From JBBQED01 sp038320345 (GTDB taxonomy: Bacteria > Bacteroidota > Bacteroidia > AKYH767-A > OLB10), in the NCBI GenBank assembly GCA_038320345.1, contig JBBQED010000006.1, positions 124,001 to 188,000 on the forward strand: 64,000 nucleotides of DNA, read 5' to 3'. Both the position numbers and the translations under genes were made by a program. Position 1 is the first letter of the stretch, and every line of letters starts with the position of its first letter. Positions 1 to 9,346 of the stretch are shown here, one piece after another. Below the pieces are notes generated by a model, which was not told where the DNA came from, did no database searches, and saw only the letters and a program-made list of their open reading frames with translations.

Positions 1-612
1 TTCGGGCAAGCGGGATTTCTAGAAGGAAAGATGAAAGATCTTTATACGAAATCATTGCAGAAGGAATTTTCACACCTCCGGCTGAAATTTAATCTCCGTC
101 CGATGATGACCCATCTCTGGAAATTTGGTCGCCTTCGACCTTCAAATTTCCCAACGATACGGATTGCTCAATTTGCCATGTTGTACCATTTACATGAACG
201 GTTATTCGACAAAATGGTAAATGCCGCTGACTTCGGAGATCTCAATCGGATCCTCGATTTATCACCGGGAAAATATTGGGATACTCATTATAGTTTTAAT
301 TCAAAAAGTGAAAATCTTCCGAAGAAGCCGGGTAAAGGGTCCGTAGAGAGTTTGATGATCAACACTATTGCTCCTTTTATCTTTTACTATGGCATTTATC
401 ATCAGTTGCCGGAGCATTGCGCTAAAGCCCTCCGTTGGCTAGAGCTCTGCAGTCCCGAAGACAATCACATTAGCCGCGGATGGAAAAAAGCAGGGATCGC
501 CATTCATGATGCGGGAAATTCACAAGCAGTACTTCATTTAAAAAAAGTGTACTGTGACTACAAAAAATGTGTAAATTGCGGCATCGGACAATACCTTTTA
601 CAACACACATGA
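1..612 (+). CDS. DUF2851 family protein, C-terminal part (5' end outside window)
   Basis: The reading frame is open from base 1, so the gene begins upstream of the window. The visible 203 residues open with FGQAGFLEG and contain RLRPSNFPTIRIAQ and a cysteine cluster near the end (CDYKKCVNCGIGQYLL), which I recognise as the C-terminal half of the Bacteroidota DUF2851 family, usually about 420 residues. The cysteines look like a metal-binding site. The biochemical function is unknown. The stop overlaps the start of the PspC-domain gene (ATGA at 609-612), which suggests translational coupling. An internal ATG at 31 is unlikely to be the true start because family-like sequence precedes it. Confidence 0.85.
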   Translation, partial: FGQAGFLEGKMKDLYTKSLQKEFSHLRLKFNLRPMMTHLWKFGRLRPSNFPTIRIAQFAMLYHLHERLFDKMVNAADFGDLNRILDLSPGKYWDTHYSFNSKSENLPKKPGKGSVESLMINTIAPFIFYYGIYHQLPEHCAKALRWLELCSPEDNHISRGWKKAGIAIHDAGNSQAVLHLKKVYCDYKKCVNCGIGQYLLQHT

Positions 613-842
613 ACAATCCCGTTGAATTTATTAAAGCAGGGTTTGAACGTCAAGCCTTTGGGGTTTGTGAATGGTGGGGCGATCGTTTAGGAATCCCCTC
701 CTCGAATATCCGTTTGTTTTTTGTTTACACTTCATTTTTAACAATCGGCTCACCCATCATTTTGTATATGGTCATGGGTTTTTGGAAACGATTACGGGAG
801 ATGGTAGGACAAAGGGAACGTAAAAAAGTTTGGGATTTATAG
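609..842 (+). CDS. PspC domain-containing small membrane protein
   Basis: This is a 77-residue protein. The start is taken at ATG 609, which overlaps the previous stop in an ATGA; an in-frame ATG at 567 lies inside DUF2851 and adds residues unlike the family. A single PspC domain fills most of the length: GVCEWWGDRLGIPSSNIRL, then a hydrophobic stretch (about residues 38-57) ending in MVMGFWK. PspC proteins are inner-membrane proteins linked to envelope-stress (phage-shock) responses, but lone short PspC proteins in Bacteroidota have no assigned role. Its neighbours are DUF2851 and the channel/TrkA gene. Confidence 0.85.
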   Translation: MNNPVEFIKAGFERQAFGVCEWWGDRLGIPSSNIRLFFVYTSFLTIGSPIILYMVMGFWKRLREMVGQRERKKVWDL

Positions 843-904
843 TTCCTAAACTTAAAAAAATCAATAGAAAGCAGGGGGCAACAGATAATTTCAAAGATTG
901 AGAT

Positions 905-912
905 TATCTTCG
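905..912 (+). promoter_or_regulatory. Candidate -7 box TATCTTCG
   Basis: TATCTTCG lies 4 bases before the ATG of the channel gene. It matches the Bacteroidota -7 consensus TAnnTTTG with T to C at position 7. The same octamer lies just before the glycosyltransferase start (6354-6361) and again at 56302-56309, which supports a real promoter variant. If used, the mRNA would be almost leaderless. Confidence 0.45.
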
Positions 913-916
913 CAAA

Positions 917-1933
917 ATGAGTCACCCGTACACCAATTTCCTCAAGAAGCTTTATATAGCTATTGCGATGATTATTGGAGGCTTCGTTTTTGGGGTTAGT
1001 GGTTTTATGCTGATTGAAAAATTAACTTTCAGTGAAGCTTTTTACACTACGCTTATTATCTTATCGACGGTAGGATTAGCGGTTGTTAAAGATCTTTCAG
1101 AAGCAGGACGATGGTTTGTATCGGTATTAATTATTGTAAGCATCGGAATCTTTGCATATGCTGTATCTGTATTAACTTCTTTCATCATGGAAGGAGAACT
1201 AAGGAACTTCTTAAATTATCGTAAAGTGCGAAAAGCAATCGACCAACTCCACCAACATGTCATCGTATGCGGATATGGCCGCAATGGAAAACAGGCATGC
1301 GAACAACTTCGTTCACACAAACAAAAATTTGTGGTCATTGAAAGCAATGAGCGGACATTACAGGAACTCAAGAATACTGAACACGACATCCTTTTTATTG
1401 AAGGTGATGCCACTAAAGATGAAGTATTGCTAGAAGCAGCGATAGGAAATGCCAGAGCAATTATTACCACACTTCCCAATGATGCAGCGAATGTATTTGT
1501 AGTACTTACAGCGCGTGAATTAAATCCTAAACTTAAAATTATAAGTCGTGCATCGGAAGATTCTTCAGAAGGAAAACTAAAAAGAGCTGGAGCCAACAAT
1601 GTGATCATGCCTGATAAAATCGGTGGCACACATATGGCATCGTTAGTAACTCGTCCGGATGTAATTGAGTTTATCGATTACATTACTGGAAGAATTAACA
1701 TCCGTTTGGAAGAAATTCTTTACAATAATCTGAGCGATCGATTAAAAGGAAAAACCATTCGGGAACTAGAAATCAGGAATAAAACAGGAGCCAATATCAT
1801 TGGTTTCAAAACAGAAGAAGGCGATTATATCATCAATCCGAATCCTGACACGGTGATGAACCCGGGTGCTAAACTTTTCGTTTTAGGAACCGAACAACAA
1901 GTGGCTGTATTATTACAAGTATTGCAAAGTTGA
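917..1933 (+). CDS. K+-channel family protein with RCK/TrkA-N and TrkA-C domains, degenerate filter
   Basis: This is a 338-residue integral membrane protein. Two transmembrane helices (about residues 12-33 and 67-90) flank a pore-loop segment (FYTTLIILSTVG). An RCK/TrkA-N Rossmann domain follows (VIVCGYGRNGKQ, about 114-125, an NAD-type GxGxxG), then a TrkA-C domain (about 250-338). This is the Kch/MthK layout: a cytosolic ring senses ligand and gates K+ flux. The filter, normally TVGYGD or TVGFGE, reads T51-V-G-L-A-V-V, so the second glycine is alanine and the acidic residue is missing. It may be a non-selective, altered or non-conducting channel-like sensor. It is probably transcribed from the TATCTTCG box just before its ATG. 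Confidence 0.85.
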   Translation: MSHPYTNFLKKLYIAIAMIIGGFVFGVSGFMLIEKLTFSEAFYTTLIILSTVGLAVVKDLSEAGRWFVSVLIIVSIGIFAYAVSVLTSFIMEGELRNFLNYRKVRKAIDQLHQHVIVCGYGRNGKQACEQLRSHKQKFVVIESNERTLQELKNTEHDILFIEGDATKDEVLLEAAIGNARAIITTLPNDAANVFVVLTARELNPKLKIISRASEDSSEGKLKRAGANNVIMPDKIGGTHMASLVTRPDVIEFIDYITGRINIRLEEILYNNLSDRLKGKTIRELEIRNKTGANIIGFKTEEGDYIINPNPDTVMNPGAKLFVLGTEQQVAVLLQVLQS

Positions 1934-2056
1934 GTGGTTACTGCCTAATTAAACTAGTATTCGTTTTAGAGCAGTTCTCATTGTAGATACTGAACCTCAC
2001 TTGGGTCAAGGCTTTCCGCAGATAAAACCAATAGCCATAAATCATCGTATAAACCC

Positions 2057-2064
2057 TAAATTTA
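2057..2064 (+). promoter_or_regulatory. Candidate -7 box TAAATTTA
   Basis: TAAATTTA, one mismatch from TAnnTTTG, lies 4 bases before the ATG of the RmlD-like gene, a position typical of promoters in this window. This is inference from the motif alone. Confidence 0.35.
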
Positions 2065-2068
2065 CACG

Positions 2069-2980
2069 ATGAAAATCCTAATTACGGGTTCCAATGGATT
2101 ACTAGGACAAAAGCTGGTTCAAGCATTAAGGAACAGAGAAGATATTAGTCTAATTGCAACAGCGAGAGGGGAGAACCGCGTAAATGTCAAAACAGGGTAT
2201 ATTTATGAATCTCTTGATTTAACTGACGATGAAAAAGTAACACAAGTCATACATCGTTATCAGCCAGATTGTATCATTCATACGGCGGCTATGACCAATG
2301 TAGATGCTTGTGAATTGGATCCTGAAGCTTGCGAATTAAACAATGTAACGGTTGTTAAATATTTACTGAAAGCTTGCAAGCCATTCAATACTCATTTCAT
2401 CCAGCTCTCCACCGATTTTGTTTTTGATGGCGAAAATGGTCCTTATCGTGAAACTGATGCGCCCAATCCACAAAGCATCTATGCACATTCCAAATTAAAT
2501 TCGGAAAACCTAGTAGCTTCAAGTGGACTACTCTGGACTGTTATCCGTACGATCATCATTTATGGAGTAGTGGATGATTTACAGCGATCGAATGTAGTTT
2601 TATGGACAAAGAACTCATTGGAACAAAGCAAGACAATCACAGTCATTACTGATCAATTACGCGGACCAACTTTAGCGGAAGATTTAGCAGAAGCTTGTAT
2701 ACAATGTGCTTTGAGAAAAGCCGGCGGCATCTATCATATTTCAGGTAAAGAAGTTATGCCGATTATTGACATTTCCTATAAGGTTGCTGACTTTTTCAAG
2801 CTCGATAAAAGTCTGATCCAACCCATCACTACTGCAGGACTCAAACAACCTGCAGTGCGACCTTTAAAAACGGGATTTATAATTACCAAAGCAGAAAATG
2901 ATTTGGGATATCATCCGCATTCTTTAGAAGAAGGATTGCGTGTGGTGTCTGAGCAATTGCATGCAAGAGTAGCACAATAA
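2069..2980 (+). CDS. RmlD-like SDR family oxidoreductase
   Basis: This 303-residue protein is an extended short-chain dehydrogenase with an N-terminal nucleotide-binding motif (GSNGLLGQ, residues 7-14), a family-typical STDFVFDG motif and the catalytic YAHSK (Y-x3-K). The overall pattern matches the dTDP-4-dehydrorhamnose reductase (RmlD/RfbD) superfamily, which reduces a 4-keto sugar nucleotide with NAD(P)H. No rmlA, rmlB or rmlC is nearby, so the substrate is uncertain and a general NAD(P)-sugar reductase is equally possible. It stands alone, with a strong bidirectional terminator at 3053-3089. Confidence 0.8.
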   Translation: MKILITGSNGLLGQKLVQALRNREDISLIATARGENRVNVKTGYIYESLDLTDDEKVTQVIHRYQPDCIIHTAAMTNVDACELDPEACELNNVTVVKYLLKACKPFNTHFIQLSTDFVFDGENGPYRETDAPNPQSIYAHSKLNSENLVASSGLLWTVIRTIIIYGVVDDLQRSNVVLWTKNSLEQSKTITVITDQLRGPTLAEDLAEACIQCALRKAGGIYHISGKEVMPIIDISYKVADFFKLDKSLIQPITTAGLKQPAVRPLKTGFIITKAENDLGYHPHSLEEGLRVVSEQLHARVAQ

Positions 2981-3052
2981 AAAATTGCTGAAAGCATTCA
3001 ATCGAAGGAAAAACAAATAATTCTAAATCTTATTTAAAAAATTTATTAATAT

Positions 3053-3089
3053 AAAAAAAGGGCTGCCTGAAATCAGGCAGCCCTTTTTT
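3053..3089. terminator. Bidirectional rho-independent terminator
   Basis: The arms GGGCTGCCTGA (3060-3070) and TCAGGCAGCCC (3073-3083) form a perfect 11-bp stem, with an A-run before and a T-run after. It therefore works in both directions and serves the RmlD-like gene (+) and secDF (-), which converge here. Confidence 0.9.
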
Positions 3090-3103
3090 ATGGGTATTAT
3101 TTA

Positions 3104-6100
3104 TTATGCTTTCTTCTTATCGAAATCGATTACGATTGGAGTAGCTATACAGAGCGAACTGTATGTACCCACTACGATACCGATCAACAGTGCGAAAGTA
3201 AATCCGCGGATCACATCACCACCGAAGATGAAAATTGCGAGGAGTACGAAGAACGTAATTAAAGAGGTGATCATCGTACGACTCAACGTAGCATTCAATG
3301 CGTCGTTGATTACTTTACTCTTATCCATGTTAGGATGTATTCCGATATACTCCCTGATCCTATCGAATACCACTACGGTATCTGTCATCGAATATCCCAT
3401 AACTGTTAATACAGCTGCAATGAAATCCTGATTGATTTCTAGCGTGAAAGGAAGGATTCCGTTGAAGATCGAGAAGATCGAAAGAATCAATAAAACGTCG
3501 TGTATCAATGCAACTGTTGCTCCGAGTCCATACTGCCATTTTTTGAAACGGATCAGGATGTACAAGAACATCATCGCACAAGCAAGTATAATAGCCCATA
3601 CTGCAGAAGATTTAATATCATCCGCTACTGTTGGACCTACCTTTTGTGAGTTGATAATTTTGACGCTCTTGAAAGTAGCAAGGTCAACACTTTTGTAATA
3701 TCCTTTCAACCCATCGTACAATGCAGCAGTCACACGGCTTTCTGCATCAGAACCATTTTCATCGATCAAATAAATTGTGGTGATCTTGAAGCGGTTGTCG
3801 GTACCAAAAGTTTTTACATCTGGAGCATGACCTAATGGTTTCTCAAGTGAGCTACGAATTTCAGAGGCATTATGTGCATCATCAAACTGAACCACATAAG
3901 TACGTCCACCTTCAAAGTCAACACCGAAGTTGAATCCTCTAGTTGCCATCGAGATAATACCTGCAGCAATGATTAAACCGGAGATGGTATAATACAATTT
4001 GCGTTTGTCAACAAACGGCAGATGTGAATTCAAGAAGGTGTCTTTAGAGAAATTATTCCAAAGGCGGATAGGCTTGTTGGTATCCAACATCCATTCAAAA
4101 ATAAGTCGAGAAATAAAGATGGCGCTGAACAATGAACAAAGAATACCGATGATCAGTGTAGTTGCGAATCCTTGAACTGGACCACTACCGAAAGAGTAAA
4201 GAATTACTCCAAGTAATAACGTAGTAACGTTAGAATCGATGATGGATGAAAGTGCATGACGATAACCATCAGAAACTGCAAGTCGCAAACCTTTTCCTGC
4301 ACGAAGCTCTTCCCTGATTCTTTCAAAGATCAGAACGTTCGCATCTACAGAAAGTCCAATGATCAAAACGATACCTGCGATACCTGGCAGTGTAAGCACT
4401 GCTCCGAGTGAAGCGAGTACACCCATGATGAAAAACATATTACAAAGCAGTGCTACAACAGCTACCATCCCTGCATTATTATAATAGACTACCATGAAAA
4501 CGAATACAATCAGCAAAGCGACAACGAATGAAAGTAATCCGCTGCTAATTGCTTCTTTACCTAAAGAGGGTCCAACAACCGCTTCCTCTACAATACGTGC
4601 AGGAGCAGGAAGTTTACCAGCTTTCAGGATATTCGCTAAATCTTTTGCTTCATTAATTTCAAAGTTCCCAGTGATAGAAGAATTACCATTTGGAATTTCT
4701 CCGATAACATTCGGGAATGAGTATACATAATCATCTAATACGATAGCAACTGCTTTACCAACATTCTCTCCTGTCAACCGCTTCCATGCTTTAGCTCCGT
4801 CAGGATTCATACGCATGCTAATTTCAGGCTTGCTATTAAACTGACCAAAGTCCTGGCGTGCATCAGAAATTGCTGTTCCATCTAAAGGAGCTGATCCGTC
4901 GCGACTAGATAATTTAATTGCAATTAATTCGAGAGATTGTGATTCGGGAGTACGTGGTTTAACGGTCCAGAGTAAACGAAGATTTTTGGGAAGTAAAGAT
5001 TTCACTTCAGCACGGCTGATGATCTCATTTACTTTAGCAGTGTCTTTGATTAATGAATAACCAACTACACAACTTTTATCCACCATTGTTTTTTCTTCCT
5101 GCGTACGCACCTGTCCATCGGCAGGGAACAATATTGCAAAGAGAGGATTCTCACGAGCGAATTCTTCGAAAGTCTGACCTTTCTTAGTAGTATCTTTTTT
5201 CGCTGTTGAATCTTTACCCATTTTACTGATCAAAGAATTAGAAGTATCCTTTGCAGCCTCGGCTTTAGCAGTATCAACAATTGCAGTTGCAGTTGAATCA
5301 ATCACATTAGTATCTACGCCTTTCATTGTAGCGGCAAGAGAATCTCTTGTACGTGCTCCAGCAAGATATTTATTTACTTCTATTAAGCCTGGAGCCACTT
5401 CACCGAAAGTGTAGGTCTCCCAGAATTCCAGTTTTGCAGTTCCTTGCAATAATTTACGTACACGATCTGGTTCTTTAACACCAGGAAGTTCTACGAGGAT
5501 ACGCCCAGAACCTAATTGTTGAATATTCGGTTGTGATACTCCGAATTTATCAATACGCGTACGAAGGATATTGAATGAACGGCTGATAGCAGATTCTGCT
5601 TCCGATTTCAACACTTTCAATACCTGCTCATTGGTGGAGTTGAAATTGATTTTATCCTGATTCTCGATGTTGGCAAAAATGGCAGCCATCTTAGCATTAG
5701 GATCAGTATCTGTAAATGCTCTTCCGAAAAGCGTAACAAAGTCCGCCTGACTGTTTTTCTGAGCTTCAAGAGCCTTATCGATTGCTTTAACAAAAGTAGG
5801 ATCAGTCACATTGCTTCCTGCCATCGAACGAATTACGTCAACTACTGATACTTCCAGTGTTACGTTCATACCGCCTTTCAGGTCAAGACCAAGATTGATC
5901 TCACGCTCTTTACATTCTTGGTATGAATAATCTTTCACACCGATATTGTAAACACCTTTTGTTGCTACAGAATCGAGGTACTCTCTTTCTTTTTTCTCAT
6001 CGCCTTTCGCGAATTGTCTTGCATCGTTCTCAACATTTCGTGTTACCAGCGTAAAAGAAAGCTGGTAAAGACAAACCAGAGCGAGAACAATAGCAAACAG

Positions 6101-6124
6101 CTTAACTGCGCCTTTACTTTGCAT
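3104..6124 (-). CDS. secDF: Protein translocase subunit SecDF (fused)
   Basis: This 1006-residue fusion joins SecD (about 1-650) to SecF (about 680-1006), the usual arrangement in Bacteroidota. It shows the SecD N-terminal helix, the conserved LGLDLKGGMNVTLEV segment, the P1 periplasmic domain with a long low-complexity insertion rich in Ala, Thr, Lys and Asp (about residues 255-320), then six-helix blocks with GLSVDANVLIFERIREE (SecD) and NFGVDFEGGRTYVVQF plus YSMTDTVVVFDRIREY (SecF). SecDF uses the proton-motive force to pull preproteins out of SecYEG on the periplasmic side, which is the first step for the T9SS cargo encoded nearby. It is monocistronic, with a promoter box at 6152-6159. 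Confidence 0.97.
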   Translation of the reverse strand: MQSKGAVKLFAIVLALVCLYQLSFTLVTRNVENDARQFAKGDEKKEREYLDSVATKGVYNIGVKDYSYQECKEREINLGLDLKGGMNVTLEVSVVDVIRSMAGSNVTDPTFVKAIDKALEAQKNSQADFVTLFGRAFTDTDPNAKMAAIFANIENQDKINFNSTNEQVLKVLKSEAESAISRSFNILRTRIDKFGVSQPNIQQLGSGRILVELPGVKEPDRVRKLLQGTAKLEFWETYTFGEVAPGLIEVNKYLAGARTRDSLAATMKGVDTNVIDSTATAIVDTAKAEAAKDTSNSLISKMGKDSTAKKDTTKKGQTFEEFARENPLFAILFPADGQVRTQEEKTMVDKSCVVGYSLIKDTAKVNEIISRAEVKSLLPKNLRLLWTVKPRTPESQSLELIAIKLSSRDGSAPLDGTAISDARQDFGQFNSKPEISMRMNPDGAKAWKRLTGENVGKAVAIVLDDYVYSFPNVIGEIPNGNSSITGNFEINEAKDLANILKAGKLPAPARIVEEAVVGPSLGKEAISSGLLSFVVALLIVFVFMVVYYNNAGMVAVVALLCNMFFIMGVLASLGAVLTLPGIAGIVLIIGLSVDANVLIFERIREELRAGKGLRLAVSDGYRHALSSIIDSNVTTLLLGVILYSFGSGPVQGFATTLIIGILCSLFSAIFISRLIFEWMLDTNKPIRLWNNFSKDTFLNSHLPFVDKRKLYYTISGLIIAAGIISMATRGFNFGVDFEGGRTYVVQFDDAHNASEIRSSLEKPLGHAPDVKTFGTDNRFKITTIYLIDENGSDAESRVTAALYDGLKGYYKSVDLATFKSVKIINSQKVGPTVADDIKSSAVWAIILACAMMFLYILIRFKKWQYGLGATVALIHDVLLILSIFSIFNGILPFTLEINQDFIAAVLTVMGYSMTDTVVVFDRIREYIGIHPNMDKSKVINDALNATLSRTMITSLITFFVLLAIFIFGGDVIRGFTFALLIGIVVGTYSSLCIATPIVIDFDKKKA

Positions 6125-6151
6125 TGATTTTCAGGTTATTTATAGAGGGGG

Positions 6152-6159
6152 CAAATATA
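6152..6159 (-). promoter_or_regulatory. secDF -7 box TATATTTG
   Basis: On the minus strand the sequence reads TATATTTG, a perfect TAnnTTTG, 27 bases before the secDF ATG. This gives a short leader and supports the start at 6124. Confidence 0.6.
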
Positions 6160-6353
6160 GGCCAATGATTGATACGAAACAATGCCTTACTTTCTAGGAT
6201 GAGAACTCTAAACAAGTATTTAACTTATTGATAATCATTAATTAATAAAAAAAGTCCAATATGTTGAACTCCAATGACCTGGCAACTTCAGGCAATTGGG
6301 GTCAATTTAAAGGAGAACTAAAAAATATCCCTCCTCCCTATTTGCCGGAGGTT

Positions 6354-6361
6354 TATCTTCG
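6354..6361 (+). promoter_or_regulatory. Candidate -7 box TATCTTCG
   Basis: This TATCTTCG is identical to the octamer at 905-912 and lies 6 bases before the ATG of the first glycosyltransferase. It would drive the two-gene glycosyltransferase unit. Confidence 0.45.
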
Positions 6362-6367
6362 TACCCG

Positions 6368-7495
6368 ATGAGTGTCAGGGTAATTTTATCAGTAACGAGC
6401 GATCTGGTAACCGATCAAAGAGTTCACCGGGCAGCACAAACTCTGGCTTCCAACGATTATGACGTGATAGTTGTTGGTCGAAAACTAAATAACAGTAAGG
6501 ATGTTCCTGATAGAAAATATCAGACCCAAAGGTTTCATTTATGGTTTGAAAAAGGACCCTTGTTTTATGCCAGTTATAATTTTCGACTGTTTTGGTTTTT
6601 ACTTTTTTCGAAAGCCGATATTTTGTTAAGTAACGATCTTGATACTTTACTTCCGAACTTTTTAGTGTCAAAATTGAAAGCACTACCGCTAGTATATGAT
6701 AGCCATGAGTACTTCACTGGAGTTCCTGAATTGGAAGGTCGACCGATCACCAAAAATATCTGGAAGAAAATTGAAAAATTTATTTTGCCGAGTTTAAAAA
6801 ACGCATATACTGTAAACTACAGCATTGCAGGATTATATTCAAAAGAGTATGGCACCACATTTCATGTGATCCGTAATTTACCGGAATTATCGACTGAAAA
6901 TTTACCTGATCGTCAAACATTAAGAAAACAATTATCCTTACCGCTAGATAAAAAAATAATTATTCTGCAAGGGGCAGGAATCAATATTCAGCGCGGTGCT
7001 GAGGAAGCGGTTGCATCGATGAATCATTTAGACAATGTGCTCTTACTTATTATTGGTGGCGGCGATGTCATTCCTGCATTAAAAGAAACTGTACAAAAAC
7101 AACAACTTCAAGATCAAGTTCAATTCGTTGACAAGCTTCCCGCATCGGAGCTACGCCTATATACGCATGCTGCAGATATCGGATTGAGTTTAGATAAAGA
7201 TACCAACTTGAATTATCGATTCAGTTTACCAAATAAGATCTTCGATTATATACATGCTGGAATTCCAGTGCTAGCGAGTAATCTTCCTGAAGTCAGTAAA
7301 ATCATCCTCGACTATAATGTCGGATTGATTTGTCCTTCGCATGATCCGAAAGAAATTGCAACTTGCATTCAGCGAATGCTCACCGATGAAAATCTGCAGC
7401 AGACTTGGAAAACATCGCTGAAAAAAGCTGCTGAAGAATTAAACTGGAACAGCGAAAAATCACAATTACTTTCAATCTTTAGTCATCTTGTCTGA
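6368..7495 (+). CDS. Glycosyltransferase, GT4-like (GT-B fold)
   Basis: This 375-residue protein has the GT-B layout: an N-terminal acceptor domain (VTSDLVTDQRVHRAAQTL near the start, YDSHEYFTGVPEL around residue 115), then a C-terminal donor domain with LQGAGINIQRGAEEAV (about 200-215) and the E-rich stretch NKIFDYIHAGIPVLASNLPE (about 292-311). It should transfer a sugar from a nucleotide-sugar donor at the cytoplasmic face; donor and acceptor cannot be read. It overlaps the next glycosyltransferase by 8 bases, so the two probably act in one pathway for a surface glycan. Confidence 0.88.
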   Translation: MSVRVILSVTSDLVTDQRVHRAAQTLASNDYDVIVVGRKLNNSKDVPDRKYQTQRFHLWFEKGPLFYASYNFRLFWFLLFSKADILLSNDLDTLLPNFLVSKLKALPLVYDSHEYFTGVPELEGRPITKNIWKKIEKFILPSLKNAYTVNYSIAGLYSKEYGTTFHVIRNLPELSTENLPDRQTLRKQLSLPLDKKIIILQGAGINIQRGAEEAVASMNHLDNVLLLIIGGGDVIPALKETVQKQQLQDQVQFVDKLPASELRLYTHAADIGLSLDKDTNLNYRFSLPNKIFDYIHAGIPVLASNLPEVSKIILDYNVGLICPSHDPKEIATCIQRMLTDENLQQTWKTSLKKAAEELNWNSEKSQLLSIFSHLV

Positions 7496-8621
7496 AATCG
7501 ATCTACATATCGTTAGTTTTGATATTCCCTGGCCCGACAATTACGGCGGGGTAATCGATGTATATCACAAAGCCAGATCGCTTGCTGCTGCAGGAGTCAA
7601 AATATGGATGCATTGTTTTACCTACGGACGAACGCCTGCAGCAGAGCTTGAAAAGATCTGTACAAAAGTCACTTATTATCCGAGAGATATTTCCAAGTCG
7701 AAATTAATTAACCGACTACCTTATATTGTTTGTTCCCGAGATGATGAATCACTGAAAAGAAACTTATTGAGCGATGAGTCGCCAATACTTTTTGAGGGGC
7801 TACATACTACATACCATTTACAAGACAAAGCTATCGCTTCAAAATTTTGTATTGTACGAACACATAATATAGAACACGAATATTATCATTATCTCTCCCA
7901 AGCTGAGAGCAATCTTTTCAAGCGCGTATATTTTAATACTGAAGCACATAAGTTGGAGGTGTATGAGAAAATTCTCTGCCAAGCTTCTTCAATCGCGGCA
8001 ATATCTAAAACCGATACTGTTTATTTCAATAGAAATTTCAGCAATAAAGCTTTTCATCTCCCCGCATTTCATAATGCTGATGAAGTAGGAAGTAAACTCG
8101 GAAAAGGAACATTCAGTTTATACCATGGAAATTTATCGGTAGCAGAAAATGAAAAAGCAGTACTCTTTCTCATCAAAGAAGTTTTTGGAGGTACCGATCT
8201 TTCGTTCACTATTGCAGGTAATCATCCTTCAAAACATTTAAAGTCTGTGGTAAAGGAAAATGCCAATATTCTTTTCATTGAAAACCCAGATCATGATTCG
8301 ATGAATGCATTAATCAAGGAAGCTCAAATTCATGTATTGCCTACCTTTCAACCTACTGGAGTCAAACTAAAACTTTTGAATGCCCTTTACAACGGTCGAC
8401 ATGTTTTAGTAAATCCTATGATGGTAGATGGCACCGGCTTAGCGGAAATTTGCAAAATTGCCGAAAGCAGTGATGATTTCAGAATGATGATTCCGACACT
8501 GATGAATGAAGATTTTTCAGCAACGATGAAACAAAATAGAGAGGAATTTTTACAACATTCTTTTTCCAATAAAAAGAATGCGGAAGTACTCATCGCAAAA
8601 CTTGTAAGCCGAAATACCTAA
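7488..8621 (+). CDS. Glycosyltransferase family protein, TTG start
   Basis: This protein has 377 residues. The start is a TTG at 7488 inside the end of the preceding glycosyltransferase; the first in-frame ATG lies well inside the conserved N-terminal domain. Visible elements are FDIPWPDNYGGVIDVYHK (residues 11-28, an N-terminal glycine-rich loop), HNIEHEYY (about 125-132) and a donor-domain-like FSLYHGNLSVAENEKAV followed by LPTFQPTGVKLKLLNAL. It looks like a divergent GT-B enzyme and is likely translationally coupled to its neighbour. The donor is unknown. Confidence 0.8.
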   Translation: MSEIDLHIVSFDIPWPDNYGGVIDVYHKARSLAAAGVKIWMHCFTYGRTPAAELEKICTKVTYYPRDISKSKLINRLPYIVCSRDDESLKRNLLSDESPILFEGLHTTYHLQDKAIASKFCIVRTHNIEHEYYHYLSQAESNLFKRVYFNTEAHKLEVYEKILCQASSIAAISKTDTVYFNRNFSNKAFHLPAFHNADEVGSKLGKGTFSLYHGNLSVAENEKAVLFLIKEVFGGTDLSFTIAGNHPSKHLKSVVKENANILFIENPDHDSMNALIKEAQIHVLPTFQPTGVKLKLLNALYNGRHVLVNPMMVDGTGLAEICKIAESSDDFRMMIPTLMNEDFSATMKQNREEFLQHSFSNKKNAEVLIAKLVSRNT

Positions 8622-8637
8622 TTAAAATTAAGGCAAT

Positions 8638-9324
8638 TTATACCACCGTAATATTATTCATTTCAAAAACTTTTCCTTGTTCTACTTTTACAATACGTGA
8701 AGGGAATTTATCGATCAGTCCATAATTATGTGTTACCATAATCACTGCTCGTTCATTCTTACTAATTTCAAAAAGCAGATTCATAATTTCATTACTCGTT
8801 TCAGGATCTAAGTTACCCGTTGGCTCATCGGCAAGAATCAAGTCAGGATCATTAAGTAAAGCACGAGCGATAACTAAACGCTGTTGTTCTCCACCTGATA
8901 ATTCATGTGGCATTTTAAATCCTTTTGTTCCGAGACCTACTTTAGCGAGCACTTCATTTACACGTTCTTCCATTTTAACTTTTTCTGTCCAGCCGGTAGC
9001 CTTCAAATAAAACAGTAAGTTATCTTTTGTACTTCGGTCGGTGAGCAATTGAAAATCTTGAAAAATGATTCCCAACTTACGGCGCATTTTTGGAATCTCA
9101 TTAGGCTTTAAAGTATTGAGATTAAAACCTGCTACTGTTGCTTCTCCTTGACGCAAGGGAAGATCGGCATAGAGCAATCGCATTATACTACTTTTACCAC
9201 TTCCTGTTTTACCGATCAGATAAACGAATTCACCTCTTTTCACTTGAAGGTTCACCTCATTTAGTACCATATTTTTATGATGAAAAATACTGACGTGTTG
9301 CAGATCAATAATCGTATCGCTCAT
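8638..9324 (-). CDS. ftsE: Cell division ABC transporter ATP-binding protein FtsE
   Basis: This 228-residue ATPase has Walker A GKTGSGKSS (about 38-46), Q-loop FQDFQLL, signature LSGGEQQRL and Walker B LILADEPTGNLDP followed by the switch histidine in VTHNYGL. Length and sequence fit FtsE, which with FtsX controls peptidoglycan hydrolases at the septum. No ftsX is adjacent. It lies 22 bases after the small conserved gene and is probably co-transcribed with it. Confidence 0.88.
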   Translation of the reverse strand: MSDTIIDLQHVSIFHHKNMVLNEVNLQVKRGEFVYLIGKTGSGKSSIMRLLYADLPLRQGEATVAGFNLNTLKPNEIPKMRRKLGIIFQDFQLLTDRSTKDNLLFYLKATGWTEKVKMEERVNEVLAKVGLGTKGFKMPHELSGGEQQRLVIARALLNDPDLILADEPTGNLDPETSNEIMNLLFEISKNERAVIMVTHNYGLIDKFPSRIVKVEQGKVFEMNNITVV

Positions 9325-9346
9325 AATAGATTTGCTTTTAACATTT

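Noticed and set aside
3360..3599. Frames antisense to secDF, and similar antisense frames across feoB, purH, PBP2 and the wbp-like genes
   Set aside because: They lie opposite strongly conserved coding sequence and contain no family motifs.
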